NCBI RefSeq assembly: GCF_900155865.1
Contig: NZ_LT707006.1
Span: forward strand, 5,201,208 to 5,263,911
Reading direction: 5' to 3'
DNA: 62,704 nt
Source: Bacteroides bouchesdurhonensis
GTDB lineage: Bacteria > Bacteroidota > Bacteroidia > Bacteroidales > Bacteroidaceae
Each line of letters begins with the position of its first letter. Positions within the stretch are counted from its first letter, which is position 1. The notes under the pieces are model-generated. The model searched no databases. It was not told where the DNA came from and saw nothing but the letters and a program-made list of their open reading frames with translations. Shown in pieces: positions 26,013 to 35,449 of the stretch. The position numbers and the translations under genes are program-made.

Positions 26013-26855
26013 ATGAAAACGAACTATGAGATTCGCTATGCTGCCCATCCGGAGGATGCAAAAAATTATGATACTAAAAGAATCCGTCGCGATTTCTTAA
26101 TCGAAAAGATATTTGCTCCCAATGAAGTGAATATGGTGTATTCCATGTATGACCGTATGGTAGTGGGAGGTGCATTGCCAGTAGGAGAGGTACTGACTCT
26201 TGAAGCGATTGATCCGTTGAAAGCCCCATTCTTCCTGACTCGTCGTGAAATGGGTATTTACAATGTTGGAGGACCGGGTGTAGTAAAGGCTGGTGATGCA
26301 GTTTTTGAACTTGATTATAAGGAAGCCCTTTATCTGGGGTCAGGAGACCGTATGGTGACTTTTGAAAGTAAGGATGCTTCCCGCCCTGCTAAGTTCTACT
26401 TCAACTCTTTGACAGCACACCGAAATTACCCGGATCGTAAAGTGACAAAGGCTGATGCAATAGTAGCCGAAATGGGTTCGTTGGAAGGCTCCAATCACCG
26501 TAATATCAATAAGATGTTGGTGAATCAGGTACTTCCTACCTGCCAATTACAGATGGGAATGACGGAGTTGGCTCCGGGAAGTGTTTGGAATACGATGCCG
26601 GCTCATGTCCATAGCCGTCGGATGGAAGCTTATTTCTATTTTGAGATTCCCGAAGATCATGCCATCTGTCATTTTATGGGTGAAGTAGACGAGACCCGTC
26701 ACGTATGGATGAAAGGTGATCAGGCGGTTCTTTCTCCTGAATGGTCTATTCACTCGGCTGCTGCTACCCACAATTATACCTTTATTTGGGGGATGGGTGG
26801 AGAGAACCTTGATTACGGTGATCAGGATTTCTCATTGATTACAGACTTGAAATAA
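26013..26855 (+). CDS. kduI: 5-dehydro-4-deoxy-D-glucuronate isomerase
   Basis: 280 residues, cupin-fold KduI. It converts 5-keto-4-deoxyuronate, released from unsaturated uronic acids of pectin or glycosaminoglycan breakdown, to 2,5-diketo-3-deoxygluconate. Recognisable stretches: YEIRYAAHPEDAKNYDTKRI, REMGIYNVGGPGVV and the metal-site region NTMPAHVHSRRMEAYFYFE. Followed by kduD after 38 bases, the classic pair. Confidence 0.95.
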   Translation: MKTNYEIRYAAHPEDAKNYDTKRIRRDFLIEKIFAPNEVNMVYSMYDRMVVGGALPVGEVLTLEAIDPLKAPFFLTRREMGIYNVGGPGVVKAGDAVFELDYKEALYLGSGDRMVTFESKDASRPAKFYFNSLTAHRNYPDRKVTKADAIVAEMGSLEGSNHRNINKMLVNQVLPTCQLQMGMTELAPGSVWNTMPAHVHSRRMEAYFYFEIPEDHAICHFMGEVDETRHVWMKGDQAVLSPEWSIHSAAATHNYTFIWGMGGENLDYGDQDFSLITDLK

Positions 26856-26893
26856 CAATTAAAATAATCCTCTTAATTTAATAACAAAAGATT

Positions 26894-27697
26894 ATGAATC
26901 AGTTTTTGAATTTTTCTCTGGAAGGTAAAGTAGCTCTCGTAACAGGTGCTTCTTATGGTATTGGTTTTGCTATTGCTTCTGCTTATGCAGAACAAGGTGC
27001 TACTATCTGTTTCAATGATATCAATCAGGAATTAGTAGATAAAGGAATGGCTGCTTATGCTGAAAAGGGAATTAAGGCTCATGGCTATGTATGCGATGTA
27101 ACAGACGAACCGGCTGTTCAGGCTATGGTTGCTACCATCGAAAAAGAAGTGGGTAGCATCGATATTCTTGTAAATAATGCAGGTATCATCCGTCGTGTTC
27201 CTATGCACGAGATGGAAGCTGCTGATTTTCGTCGTGTAATCGATATTGATCTGAACGCTCCTTTTATCATGTCTAAGGCTGTTTTGCCGGCAATGATGAA
27301 AAAGGGGCATGGCAAGATTATCAACATCTGTTCTATGATGTCAGAGTTAGGTCGTGAAACTGTATCAGCATATGCTGCTGCCAAAGGTGGTTTGAAGATG
27401 CTGACTCGTAATATCTGTTCTGAGTATGGTGAGTACAACATCCAATGTAATGGTATTGGTCCGGGTTATATTGCTACGCCGCAGACTGCCCCTTTGCGTG
27501 AAAAACAACCGGATGGAAGCCGTCACCCATTCGATTCATTTATTTGTGCCAAGACTCCTGCCGGTCGCTGGTTAGATCCTCAGGAACTTACAGGTCCTGC
27601 TGTTTTCCTGGCTTCAGAAGCTTCTAATGCGGTCAATGGACATATACTCTACGTAGACGGAGGTATCCTTGCATACATCGGTAAACAACCAAAATAG
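26894..27697 (+). CDS. kduD: 2-dehydro-3-deoxy-D-gluconate 5-dehydrogenase
   Basis: 267 residues, short-chain dehydrogenase. Cofactor motif VTGASYGIGFAIA, then DILVNNAGIIRRVPM, catalytic Ser region NICSMMSELGRETV and SAYAAAKGGLKML (YxxxK). It reduces the KduI product to KDG for entry into the Entner-Doudoroff-like lower pathway. Ends VDGGILAYIGKQ as in known KduD. Confidence 0.93.
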   Translation: MNQFLNFSLEGKVALVTGASYGIGFAIASAYAEQGATICFNDINQELVDKGMAAYAEKGIKAHGYVCDVTDEPAVQAMVATIEKEVGSIDILVNNAGIIRRVPMHEMEAADFRRVIDIDLNAPFIMSKAVLPAMMKKGHGKIINICSMMSELGRETVSAYAAAKGGLKMLTRNICSEYGEYNIQCNGIGPGYIATPQTAPLREKQPDGSRHPFDSFICAKTPAGRWLDPQELTGPAVFLASEASNAVNGHILYVDGGILAYIGKQPK

Positions 27698-27711
27698 TTT
27701 TTTAATGGATC

Positions 27712-27760
27712 ATTGATAATGGATAATTGTGGCTGTATGGTCATGATATCCATTATCAAT
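27712..27760. repeat. 14-bp perfect inverted repeat between kduD and DUF4861
   Basis: ATTGATAATGGATA and TATCCATTATCAAT, perfectly complementary, separated by 21 bases. Arms are built of GATAATG-like simple sequence. It lies just behind the kduD stop and may act as an mRNA-stabilising or partly terminating hairpin. Confidence 0.65.
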
Positions 27761-27799
27761 TTCTTAATTATTAGTCCAAACTTCATTATTTATCAATCA

Positions 27800-29053
27800 A
27801 TGAAAGTGAGAAAGGTATTAATTCTAATAACTGTTATCATCATGAGTTGTGTTTCTTCTTGTGTAGATAGCAAACAAACAATGACGGTGACAGTGTCTAA
27901 TCCTTTGGGACTGGAACGTATAGGTGAGATGGTTGAGCTGGCAATGAGTGATGTAGTTGCTAAACTGAAATTGGCAGATACAGCACAGATTGTGATACTT
28001 GACATGGATGGGCAGCAAGTTCCTTACCAGATAACCTATGATCAGAAAGTTATTTTCCCGGCAACGGTGAAAGCCAATGGTACAGTAACTTATACCGTTC
28101 AGGAAGGTATGCCGGAGCCTTATAATGTGATAGCATGTGGCAGATACTACCCGGAGCGTTTGGATGATGTAGCTTGGGAGAATGATTTGGTTGCTTTTCG
28201 TGCATATGGTCCGGCTTTGCAGCAACGCGGCGAACGTGGGTTCGGTTATGATGTGTTTACTAAGTATAATACAACAGAGCCTGTTGTAGAAGCTCGTTAT
28301 GCCAATGAAGTGAGCAAGGAAAAACGGGCAAAAATAGCAGAATTGAAGAAGACCGATCCTAAGGCTGCCAGAGAACTGGAGCGTGCTATTTCCTATCATA
28401 TCGATCATGGCAATGGAATGGATTGTTATAATGTAGGTCCTACACTGGGAGGCGGTACATCTGCCTTGATGGTGGGGGATACCATTATATATCCTTATTG
28501 CTATCGTACACAGGAAATACTGGATAATGGTCCCTTACGTTTTACTGTGAAGCTGGAGTATAATCCCTTAGTGGTACGTGGTGATTCTAATGTTGTGGAG
28601 ACTCGTGTAATTACGTTGGATGCCCATTCTTATTTGAATAAAACGGTGGTTTCTTATACGAATCTGAAAGAATCAGTACCCGTAGTTACCGGAATTGTTC
28701 TTCATGAGCCGGATGGGACCATAAAGACCGATGTTGCTAACGGATATATGACTTATGTAGATCCGACTGGAAACCCGAAGGCCGGTAATGGTAAGATATT
28801 TATCGGAGCTGCTTTTCCTGCTCAAATCAATGAAGCCAAGGCCGTACTTTTCTCAGAGAAGGAGAAGAAAGAAGAGCGTGCCGGAGCAGATGGTCATTTA
28901 TTGGCGGTCAGTGACTACCAGCCAGGTGCTGAATATACCTATTATTGGGGTTCTGCATGGGATAAGGCAGCTATTAAGACAGTGGATGCTTGGAATGAGT
29001 ATATGGCTCAATATGTGCAGAAACTGCATGCTCCACTTATTGTATCCTATTAA
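27800..29053 (+). CDS. DUF4861 lipoprotein
   Basis: 417 residues. I took the ATG at 27800, where a lipoprotein signal begins (VLILITVIIMSCVSSC); the frame extends 29 codons upstream through the hairpin, without a signal. The rest, beta-rich, matches DUF4861: NPLGLERIGEMVEL, YYPERLDDVAWENDLVAFRA, YGPALQQRGERGFGYDVF, GTSALMVGD and YYWGSAWDK. The family is found with pectin and uronate catabolic genes. With kduI-kduD upstream it may act on a uronate-containing glycan at the envelope (inference). Confidence 0.8.
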   Translation: MKVRKVLILITVIIMSCVSSCVDSKQTMTVTVSNPLGLERIGEMVELAMSDVVAKLKLADTAQIVILDMDGQQVPYQITYDQKVIFPATVKANGTVTYTVQEGMPEPYNVIACGRYYPERLDDVAWENDLVAFRAYGPALQQRGERGFGYDVFTKYNTTEPVVEARYANEVSKEKRAKIAELKKTDPKAARELERAISYHIDHGNGMDCYNVGPTLGGGTSALMVGDTIIYPYCYRTQEILDNGPLRFTVKLEYNPLVVRGDSNVVETRVITLDAHSYLNKTVVSYTNLKESVPVVTGIVLHEPDGTIKTDVANGYMTYVDPTGNPKAGNGKIFIGAAFPAQINEAKAVLFSEKEKKEERAGADGHLLAVSDYQPGAEYTYYWGSAWDKAAIKTVDAWNEYMAQYVQKLHAPLIVSY

Positions 29054-29061
29054 TGAATTGA

Positions 29062-30039
29062 TTATTTAGATTCCGGTGATTCTTTTACGATACGGATATT
29101 TCGCATTAATCCCGAATATTTAACCCTTTTCACGGCACTCCCTTTGAAGAGGGTTTTATATTGTTCCTCTGTTAGACTTTGCCAATCACTTTTTTTCATT
29201 TGCAGCAGAGAAGGAGAGGGGTGAAATTCTTCTGTTTGGCAAGGAGTGGAATAGCGGTTCCATGGGCAGGTATACTGGCATTCATCACATCCATATATTT
29301 TTTTATTCATTTTTTGTCCCATATTGGGCGAAAGGTCCCCACGATATTCAATGGTAAGATAGGAAAGACATCTCTCGGAATTAAGCCGGAAAGGGGCTTC
29401 TAAAGCTTTTGTTGGACAAGCGTCTATGCAACGGGTGCATGAACCACATCGACTTTTCTGCGGAATATCATAATTATCGGCTACTATATTGATAATCACT
29501 TCTCCTAAAAAGAAGCAAGAACCGGCATGAGGAATGATCAGTTGTGTGTTTTTTCCTATCCATCCGAGTCCGGCGCGCCATGCCCAATACCGTTCGAGTA
29601 TAGGTGCTGTGTCGCAAAAGACGCGACCGCTAACCGTTAGGGGAGAAGTAGCTGGAACGATTGTCTCTGAGCTAGTGGATGAGAGCATGATAAATTCCAG
29701 TAGAGCATTGAGTTTTTTCTTCATCACATCGTGATAATCCTTTCCGTAGGCATACCAGGCTATCTGATACTCCTCTATCGGAAGTTTAGTTTCCGGATAG
29801 TAGTTTAATGCGACACTGATGACTGTGCGTGCTCCTTCAACCAATAGACGAGGATCAAGGCGTTTATCTTCATAATTTTGCATATAAGCCATTTCTGCCT
29901 GACAGCCGTCAGCCAACCATTGGCGGAAGGAAGTTGCAACAGTCTCATTGACAGCTTCGGCAGGTGCCAGTCCACAAGCGGAAAAGCCGAGGCGAGTGGC
30001 TTCGGCTTTTATTTGTTCGGAAGAGAGAAGTTTATTCAT
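29062..30039 (-). CDS. queG: Epoxyqueuosine reductase
   Basis: 325 residues, full QueG. It reduces epoxyqueuosine in tRNA to queuosine using cobalamin and two [4Fe-4S] clusters. Cluster motifs: CGSCTRCIDACPTKAL and the second set CDECQYTCPWNR; cobalamin-side stretch YGKDYHDVMKKKL. It completes the queuosine step started by queA at 10444. The stop faces the DUF4861 stop, convergent. Confidence 0.95.
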   Translation of the reverse strand: MNKLLSSEQIKAEATRLGFSACGLAPAEAVNETVATSFRQWLADGCQAEMAYMQNYEDKRLDPRLLVEGARTVISVALNYYPETKLPIEEYQIAWYAYGKDYHDVMKKKLNALLEFIMLSSTSSETIVPATSPLTVSGRVFCDTAPILERYWAWRAGLGWIGKNTQLIIPHAGSCFFLGEVIINIVADNYDIPQKSRCGSCTRCIDACPTKALEAPFRLNSERCLSYLTIEYRGDLSPNMGQKMNKKIYGCDECQYTCPWNRYSTPCQTEEFHPSPSLLQMKKSDWQSLTEEQYKTLFKGSAVKRVKYSGLMRNIRIVKESPESK

Positions 30040-30100
30040 ATAAAAAGACTTGTCTCGTTATAAATATCTTGTGGTAAACCAGGGTTTAGTATCTTGCAGC

Positions 30101-30715
30101 TTATAATACTTTAAACTCGTATCCCTCTGCTTTCAGAAACTCGATGGCTCGGGGAAGTGCATATTGAAGATTCCCGTTATTCCAGGACTTCAGAGAGTCG
30201 TGAAAAGTAATGATAGAGCCATTTCTTACATAACGTTTTACATTATTCAGGACTTGTTCGGGACGCATCCGTTTACTGTAATCGCGTGTCACAAGGTCCC
30301 ACATAATGATTCGGTAATAATGTCGCAATGTGTAGTACTGCCGGAATCCCATGTGCCCATGTGGTGGGCGGAACAGTTCGGAATGAATCATTTCGTCTAC
30401 CTTTTTTGTGTTTGCCAGGTATTCCGGATTGGAATATTCGAATCCTCGGATGTGGTTGAAAGTGTGGTTACCAATGCGATGTCCGTGTTCTACCACCATC
30501 CGGTATACATCCGGGTGTTTGCGGATATTATCGCCTACCATGAAGAATGTGGCTTTAATATCATACTTTTCCAGCAACTCTAACACCCAAGGGGTTACTT
30601 CCGGGATAGGTCCGTCGTCGAAAGTCAGATAAACTGCCCGTTCGTTCGGGTCCATGCGGAAGATGGCTTGTGGGTACAACGCTCGGAAAAGCCAAGGCGG
30701 TTGTTCTATAAACAT
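30101..30715 (-). CDS. Polysaccharide deacetylase (NodB) family protein
   Basis: 204 residues. NodB motifs: YLTFDDGPIPEV (catalytic and metal Asp), RIGNHTFNHIRGF (metal His pair) and LFRPPHGHMGFR; the last motif is SIITFHDS. Probably removes acetyl groups from a cell-wall or exopolysaccharide sugar. No signal peptide; the hydrophobic N terminus is weak, so location is unclear. It lies between DUF2723 and queG on the same strand. Confidence 0.85.
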   Translation of the reverse strand: MFIEQPPWLFRALYPQAIFRMDPNERAVYLTFDDGPIPEVTPWVLELLEKYDIKATFFMVGDNIRKHPDVYRMVVEHGHRIGNHTFNHIRGFEYSNPEYLANTKKVDEMIHSELFRPPHGHMGFRQYYTLRHYYRIIMWDLVTRDYSKRMRPEQVLNNVKRYVRNGSIITFHDSLKSWNNGNLQYALPRAIEFLKAEGYEFKVL

Positions 30716-30738
30716 AAACTAATTGAATAAAAAATGCA

Positions 30739-30800
30739 GAATGAAGAATGAAGAATCCAGTGCGACATAAGGTGCGCAACCCATTCTTCATTCTTTATTC
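30739..30800. repeat. 18-bp simple-sequence inverted repeat
   Basis: GAATGAAGAATGAAGAAT at 30739-30756 pairs with 30783-30800 at 17 of 18 positions; the loop carries a smaller GC-rich fold. It lies between the DUF2723 stop and the deacetylase start. Similar in style to the hairpin at 27712-27760. Confidence 0.6.
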
Positions 30801-30814
30801 TCATGCTTAATTTA

Positions 30815-33800
30815 TTATTGTTTTCCTTTCATTATCGTCACGTACTCGTTGTATAATTGTTCGAGTTGTGCGGAATAATGTTTTGCGAGTTTTTCTGATT
30901 TGTATTTTTCCATTAGGCGGACTTCAGCGTCAAGCAAGCTTGCATTGTACATGAAGTTTTCACCTGCGATAGCAAGCTGGTTGTCGTTGAGGCTGAGATA
31001 CCAAATCATATATTCGAGCGACTTGTTGGCAAGTGCATCGATTATCTTATCTGCTTTCTCTGTCTGGCCTAGTTGATAGTATGATTCTGCCATTTGGAAG
31101 GCACCGTTTCTCCAGTCGTAAGGTACGTTGTAAGCAGGTATCATCTTTTCAGCGTAGTCAAGTGCGGCAAGAGCTTTGTCTTTCTTACCTTCCTTGATAA
31201 GTTGGCCGACAAGCTGAGTGAAGATACGACGGTGTGTATCACACATACGCATCACATTTTCATCAATATAGATACCCGGTTTGTCGATACCTCCGAACTT
31301 GAATTTGTTCATCAGGTTGTCGTACATCTTTTCACTGTCGATTTTGCTATCCAGCTTATCAGTATCAAACGGAGTGAAACGGTAGGCAAGACCTTCTTGT
31401 ATGAAATGATTGGTCATACCCAGGTTGTTTTCGCTACCTACAGTGATTGCCATATAGATAGGACGTTCCCAGTTTGCGTTGGCAAGCATCTCGAGCATCA
31501 TCAGTTCACTCTTGTAGAGTGCGCGTTTGGGACTACCGTTTGCATCTTTCAGTAAGATAGTCATATATTCGGGGATAGAGTCACCCAATGCTTCCGGTAT
31601 CTTCATTCCGGAGCGGCGGACAGCCTCTTCATCGATCTTCATGACAATACTGTCTGTAGGAATAAGTGGTAATTTGATGTCCTGTCCTGTCTTTTTGAGC
31701 AGTTCTTTAAGCTGATCATTCTTGCCGAGCATCCAACGGTTAATGATTTCTTTCAGTTCATAAGGATTTTCACCAAAGATGGAATGAACAAGTGACAGTA
31801 CGGTAGTATCCCCTTGGGCAGCTAATTCATTTGCCTGTTTGAAATAGTTGTCGATAAGCGATCTTACTTCCGGGTGGATAGGGATATATTCATTCTGTCC
31901 TTCTACGTATTCCACGCGATCCCATGTGATAGGGAGTGAAGGTGAATCGTAGGCCGGACGTTTCATCTGGTCGATGTACCAATCGGTCTGTAAATAGCTC
32001 AGATTACAAGTACGAGCATCGGTGCGGAATTCTTCTGTTTCCTGATTGTACCACAGAGGGAAGGTGTCGTTATCACCATTCGTATAGATGATCGGATTGC
32101 CTTCTTCCTGAAGGGTCATCAGATAATTCTGACCGAAGTCACGCGCAACGAAACGTCCGCTACGATCGTGGTCATCCCAGGTTTGTCCTGCCATTTGAAT
32201 AGGAACCAATAAGCAAAGTACGGAAGCTAATGCCGCCGCCGGAAGTTCTTTCATCTTACAGTATTCCCGTAATAAATGAATGATACCCGCTACTCCCATA
32301 CCTATCCAGATGGCAAAGGCATAGAAGGAACCTGCATACGCGTAGTCACGTTCACGAGGCTGTGCAGGTGTTTGGTTGAGGTAGAGCACAATGGCAATAC
32401 CTGTCATAAAGAACAGGAAGAAAACAACCCAGAATTGTTGAATACCGCGTTGGCTGTGATAAGCTTGCCAGAACAGGCCGATCAGTCCAAGTATCAACGG
32501 TAGGCAGTAAAAGACGTTGCGTCCCTTATTGTCCTTCAGGTCTTGTGGGAGTAATTCCTGGTTGCCTACTAGTAGGTTATCTATGAATGGGATACCTGTA
32601 ATCCAATTGCCATGTTCGATTTCTCCACTGCCTTGAATATCGTTTTGACGTCCTGCAAAGTTCCACATGAAGTAACGCCAGTACATGAAGTTCAATTGGT
32701 AAGAGAAGAAGTATTTGATGTTTTCCCATTGCGTAGGCATGTTTACCATCACCATTTCACCGCATTGGTCGTAAGGAACATCATAACCTTTCACATCTAC
32801 CCATTGTTTGTAGAGTCCGGCATGTGAGGCACTGTACATACGGGGGAATAGCATGTTCTGTGCATATTCGTATTCGATGCGTCCGGGAAGTTGGATATAA
32901 GAGTCTTTTTCGTCCGGAGAAGTCTTTTCCTTACGGATATATTTTACTCCGGTTTCTGATTGGCGAGGTATGCAATAGCCATCTTTGGTCTCGAGTGCTA
33001 CTTTTGATGAGTAAGCAGGACCGTAGAAGAGCGGACGTGTTCCGTATTGCTCACGACCCAGGTATTCACCTAAAGTGAAGATGTCTTCCGGGGAGTTCTG
33101 ATCCATCGGAGTATTGGCTGTGGAACGGATTACGATCAGTGCATAAGACGAATATCCGATCACGATCATCATGGTACACAACAAAGTTGTATTCATGGTG
33201 CGTGCGGAAATACGCCATTTCTCTTTTATCTTTTCCTGCACCTGTGGAGCAAGGTAGATAGCCAATACGGCAATCACTAAAATACCAATCAGGATGCTGC
33301 TGGCTCCATGTCCGTAGAACGGAATACCCAACAGGGCAATGGTGAGGATAAAGGAGATAGCCATACGTAGTCTGCTTTTCTCCGTATAGCTTTCGTATAT
33401 ACCCCAGATAAGGGAAGCTGCCAGAATGATGATATAAACCACTACGCCTGTGTTGAACGGCATTCCCATTCCATTGACAAACATGAGCTCAAACCAACCA
33501 CCTACTTTCACGATACCCGGAACGATACCATAAAGTACGGCTGCTACCAGTACGCCCGATCCGATGAGGGCAAGCAATGAACCTTTTGCAGTGGCATTCG
33601 GTGTTTTCTTGTAGTAATATACCAATACGATCGCCGGTAGACAAAGCAAGTTCAGCAAGTGAACGCCGATACTCAATCCCGTCAAATAAGCAATCAGGAT
33701 AAGCCAACGGTCACTGTGGGGTTGGTCGGCTACGTCTTCCCACTTCAAGATCAGCCAGAATACAATGGCGGTGAACAGGGAAGAGAAAGCATATACTTCG

Positions 33801-34231
33801 CCTTCTACTGCTGAGAACCAGAAGGTATCGCTGAATGTATAGACCAGAGCACCTACCAGTCCGCTACCCATAATTGTTATGAGTTGCCCTTTGGTAATGT
33901 TATTCTCGTCGGTGATGATTAACTTGCGAACTAAATGGGTAATACTCCAGAAAAGGAATAGGATACAGGCACCGCTCATCAGGGCACTCATATAGTTTAC
34001 CATTTTAGCAACAGTGGTTACGTCGGAAGCAAATTGAGTAAACAAATTTGCCATCAGCATAAAGAAGGGTGCGCCGGGTGGATGACCGACTTCCAGTTTG
34101 TAGCCGGTGGTTATAAACTCGGGACAATCCCAGAAACTAGCAGTCGGCTCTATTGTAAGGCAATAGACCGTTGCTGCAATGATGAATGTAAGCCAACCCA
34201 TCAGGTTGTTTACGGTTCTGTACTGTTTCAT
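30815..34231 (-). CDS. DUF2723 large membrane protein, GT-C-like (possible protein O-glycosyltransferase)
   Basis: About 1138 residues. The N-terminal half holds a dozen or more membrane helices. The start (YCLTIEPTASFWDCPEFITT) with its Glu/Asp pair is typical of DUF2723, related to protein O-mannosyltransferases of the GT-C fold. A large soluble C-terminal part includes ITWDRVEYVEGQ and TPR-like helices near the end. Bacteroides glycosylate many periplasmic proteins at Ser/Thr; this family is a candidate for part of that system (inference). I used ATG 34231 (MKQYRTVNNL); another ATG lies two codons before. The -7 box TATCTTTG lies about 50 bases upstream. Confidence 0.82.
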   Translation of the reverse strand: MKQYRTVNNLMGWLTFIIAATVYCLTIEPTASFWDCPEFITTGYKLEVGHPPGAPFFMLMANLFTQFASDVTTVAKMVNYMSALMSGACILFLFWSITHLVRKLIITDENNITKGQLITIMGSGLVGALVYTFSDTFWFSAVEGEVYAFSSLFTAIVFWLILKWEDVADQPHSDRWLILIAYLTGLSIGVHLLNLLCLPAIVLVYYYKKTPNATAKGSLLALIGSGVLVAAVLYGIVPGIVKVGGWFELMFVNGMGMPFNTGVVVYIIILAASLIWGIYESYTEKSRLRMAISFILTIALLGIPFYGHGASSILIGILVIAVLAIYLAPQVQEKIKEKWRISARTMNTTLLCTMMIVIGYSSYALIVIRSTANTPMDQNSPEDIFTLGEYLGREQYGTRPLFYGPAYSSKVALETKDGYCIPRQSETGVKYIRKEKTSPDEKDSYIQLPGRIEYEYAQNMLFPRMYSASHAGLYKQWVDVKGYDVPYDQCGEMVMVNMPTQWENIKYFFSYQLNFMYWRYFMWNFAGRQNDIQGSGEIEHGNWITGIPFIDNLLVGNQELLPQDLKDNKGRNVFYCLPLILGLIGLFWQAYHSQRGIQQFWVVFFLFFMTGIAIVLYLNQTPAQPRERDYAYAGSFYAFAIWIGMGVAGIIHLLREYCKMKELPAAALASVLCLLVPIQMAGQTWDDHDRSGRFVARDFGQNYLMTLQEEGNPIIYTNGDNDTFPLWYNQETEEFRTDARTCNLSYLQTDWYIDQMKRPAYDSPSLPITWDRVEYVEGQNEYIPIHPEVRSLIDNYFKQANELAAQGDTTVLSLVHSIFGENPYELKEIINRWMLGKNDQLKELLKKTGQDIKLPLIPTDSIVMKIDEEAVRRSGMKIPEALGDSIPEYMTILLKDANGSPKRALYKSELMMLEMLANANWERPIYMAITVGSENNLGMTNHFIQEGLAYRFTPFDTDKLDSKIDSEKMYDNLMNKFKFGGIDKPGIYIDENVMRMCDTHRRIFTQLVGQLIKEGKKDKALAALDYAEKMIPAYNVPYDWRNGAFQMAESYYQLGQTEKADKIIDALANKSLEYMIWYLSLNDNQLAIAGENFMYNASLLDAEVRLMEKYKSEKLAKHYSAQLEQLYNEYVTIMKGKQ

Positions 34232-34276
34232 TAGCACTTATCGTAGTTTATTCGTTAAAAACAGATTAGACGGGCG

Positions 34277-34284
34277 CAAAGATA
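34277..34284 (-). promoter_or_regulatory. -7 box of the DUF2723 gene
   Basis: Minus strand TATCTTTG. Confidence 0.6.
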
Positions 34285-34358
34285 ATGATTTACGGGCATA
34301 AAGTAGAAGAAAGTAAGATTTATTAAGTATCAGAGGGGCGATTTCGTAGTTTGTGGGC

Positions 34359-34446
34359 TATTAATAATCTACTTGACAGGTATTAATAGCTTAAATGGCA
34401 AGTATTAATAGTTGAGAAATAGGATATTAATACCTGATAAGTGGCT
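34359..34446. repeat. 22-bp-period array C
   Basis: Four units of 22 bp starting at 34359, 34381, 34403 and 34425, each opening with TATTAAT (TATTAATA in all four) and diverging afterwards. Outer flanks around the palindromic TATTAATA are also partly symmetric (CAAG-TATTAATA-GTTG). It lies downstream of the ABC ATPase stop at 34501. Confidence 0.75.
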
Positions 34447-34500
34447 AAAATAAAGTGCTTAGAGGTTGATAGCATGAGAATTATGATTGTGTACTTTTTA

Positions 34501-35310
34501 TCAAGGAGTATCGTTGTGATGATGGTGATGATGTTCTCCAAGAATGCGGTGTGGAAGTGTTCCATGTCCAAGTAATTCGATCGGACAATTGAAGTTCTTT
34601 TCCAACCATTCTGTAGTGACCTCTGTATCTGGATGATAATCCAGTGTCTCATTGACACAAGCAATGGATTTCACTTGTTGAAGTACCGTACCGATATCAT
34701 GGCTGACGAGAATAATGGCACACTCTTTATTGATTTCAGCCAGCAATTCGTACAGACGTGCTTCGAAACGTTTGTCGATATAGGTACTTGGTTCATCAAG
34801 AATCAAGGCGGAAGGATCGGAGATAATGGCACGTCCCAATAGAGCACGTTGTAGTTGTCCGCCACTTAATTGTCCGATAGCGCGATGTTCGAGACCTTCC
34901 AGTCCCATACGGGAAACGATTTGTTTTCCTTTCTCTTTTTGTTCCGGCGTAAAGCGTGAGGTTAGCGATTTCTGAATGCTTAAACCTGACAAGATTACTT
35001 CTTCTACTGAAATAGGAAACTTCCGGTCGATGCTGTTGTATTGCGGGAGATAACCGAGAGAAATTTCTGAGCTGGAAGTTGGGGCTTGAGAATGGTTATC
35101 GCTTTGCCCGGTATGAAAGATTATTTCCCCTCCGGTAGGTTTCAACAGACCTAGGATACATTTGATTAATGTCGTTTTACCTCCTCCATTGGGACCGATA
35201 ATACCTAAGAAATCCCGTTCGTAGATATGGAGGTTTACATCATGAAGAACGGTACGACCGTCGTACCCGGCAGAAAGATTCTTTATTTCGATGATGGGAG
35301 TTGCAGCCAT
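34501..35310 (-). CDS. Metal (zinc/manganese-type) ABC transporter ATP-binding protein
   Basis: 269 residues. Walker A GPNGGGKTTLIKCILGL, signature LSGGQLQRALLGRA, Walker B ALILDEPSTYID and switch His in ILVSHDIG. Sequence resembles ZnuC/MntB ATPases. The C terminus ends in a natural run of six His followed by NDTP, which may sense or buffer metal. The substrate-binding partner lies just upstream (35450-36370), but no permease gene is adjacent. It has its own promoter. Confidence 0.87.
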   Translation of the reverse strand: MAATPIIEIKNLSAGYDGRTVLHDVNLHIYERDFLGIIGPNGGGKTTLIKCILGLLKPTGGEIIFHTGQSDNHSQAPTSSSEISLGYLPQYNSIDRKFPISVEEVILSGLSIQKSLTSRFTPEQKEKGKQIVSRMGLEGLEHRAIGQLSGGQLQRALLGRAIISDPSALILDEPSTYIDKRFEARLYELLAEINKECAIILVSHDIGTVLQQVKSIACVNETLDYHPDTEVTTEWLEKNFNCPIELLGHGTLPHRILGEHHHHHHNDTP

Positions 35311-35345
35311 AGTTACTTCCTACTTGTAGTTTGATATTATTGGAG

Positions 35346-35353
35346 CAAAGGTA
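35346..35353 (-). promoter_or_regulatory. -7 box of the metal ATPase gene
   Basis: Minus strand TACCTTTG, 36 bases before the ATG. Confidence 0.55.
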
Positions 35354-35395
35354 AGCAATTAAACGATAAAATCAAGAAGTTAGTCAAACAGCTAC

Positions 35396-35435
35396 GCACC
35401 CAAGCCAATGAAATATTCAAAGAGGCTTTGGGTGC
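35396..35435 (-). terminator. Hairpin behind the substrate-binding-protein gene
   Basis: GCACCCAAGCC pairs with GGCTTTGGGTGC (one bulge). The T-run is poor, so it may be a stabiliser or weak terminator. Confidence 0.5.
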
Positions 35436-35449
35436 AGATTGTCCGTTTA

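Noticed and set aside
34501..35310. Hexahistidine tail as a cloning artefact
   Set aside because: The His codons are mixed CAT/CAC and are followed by native NDTP residues within a genomic context; a natural metal-binding tail is more likely.
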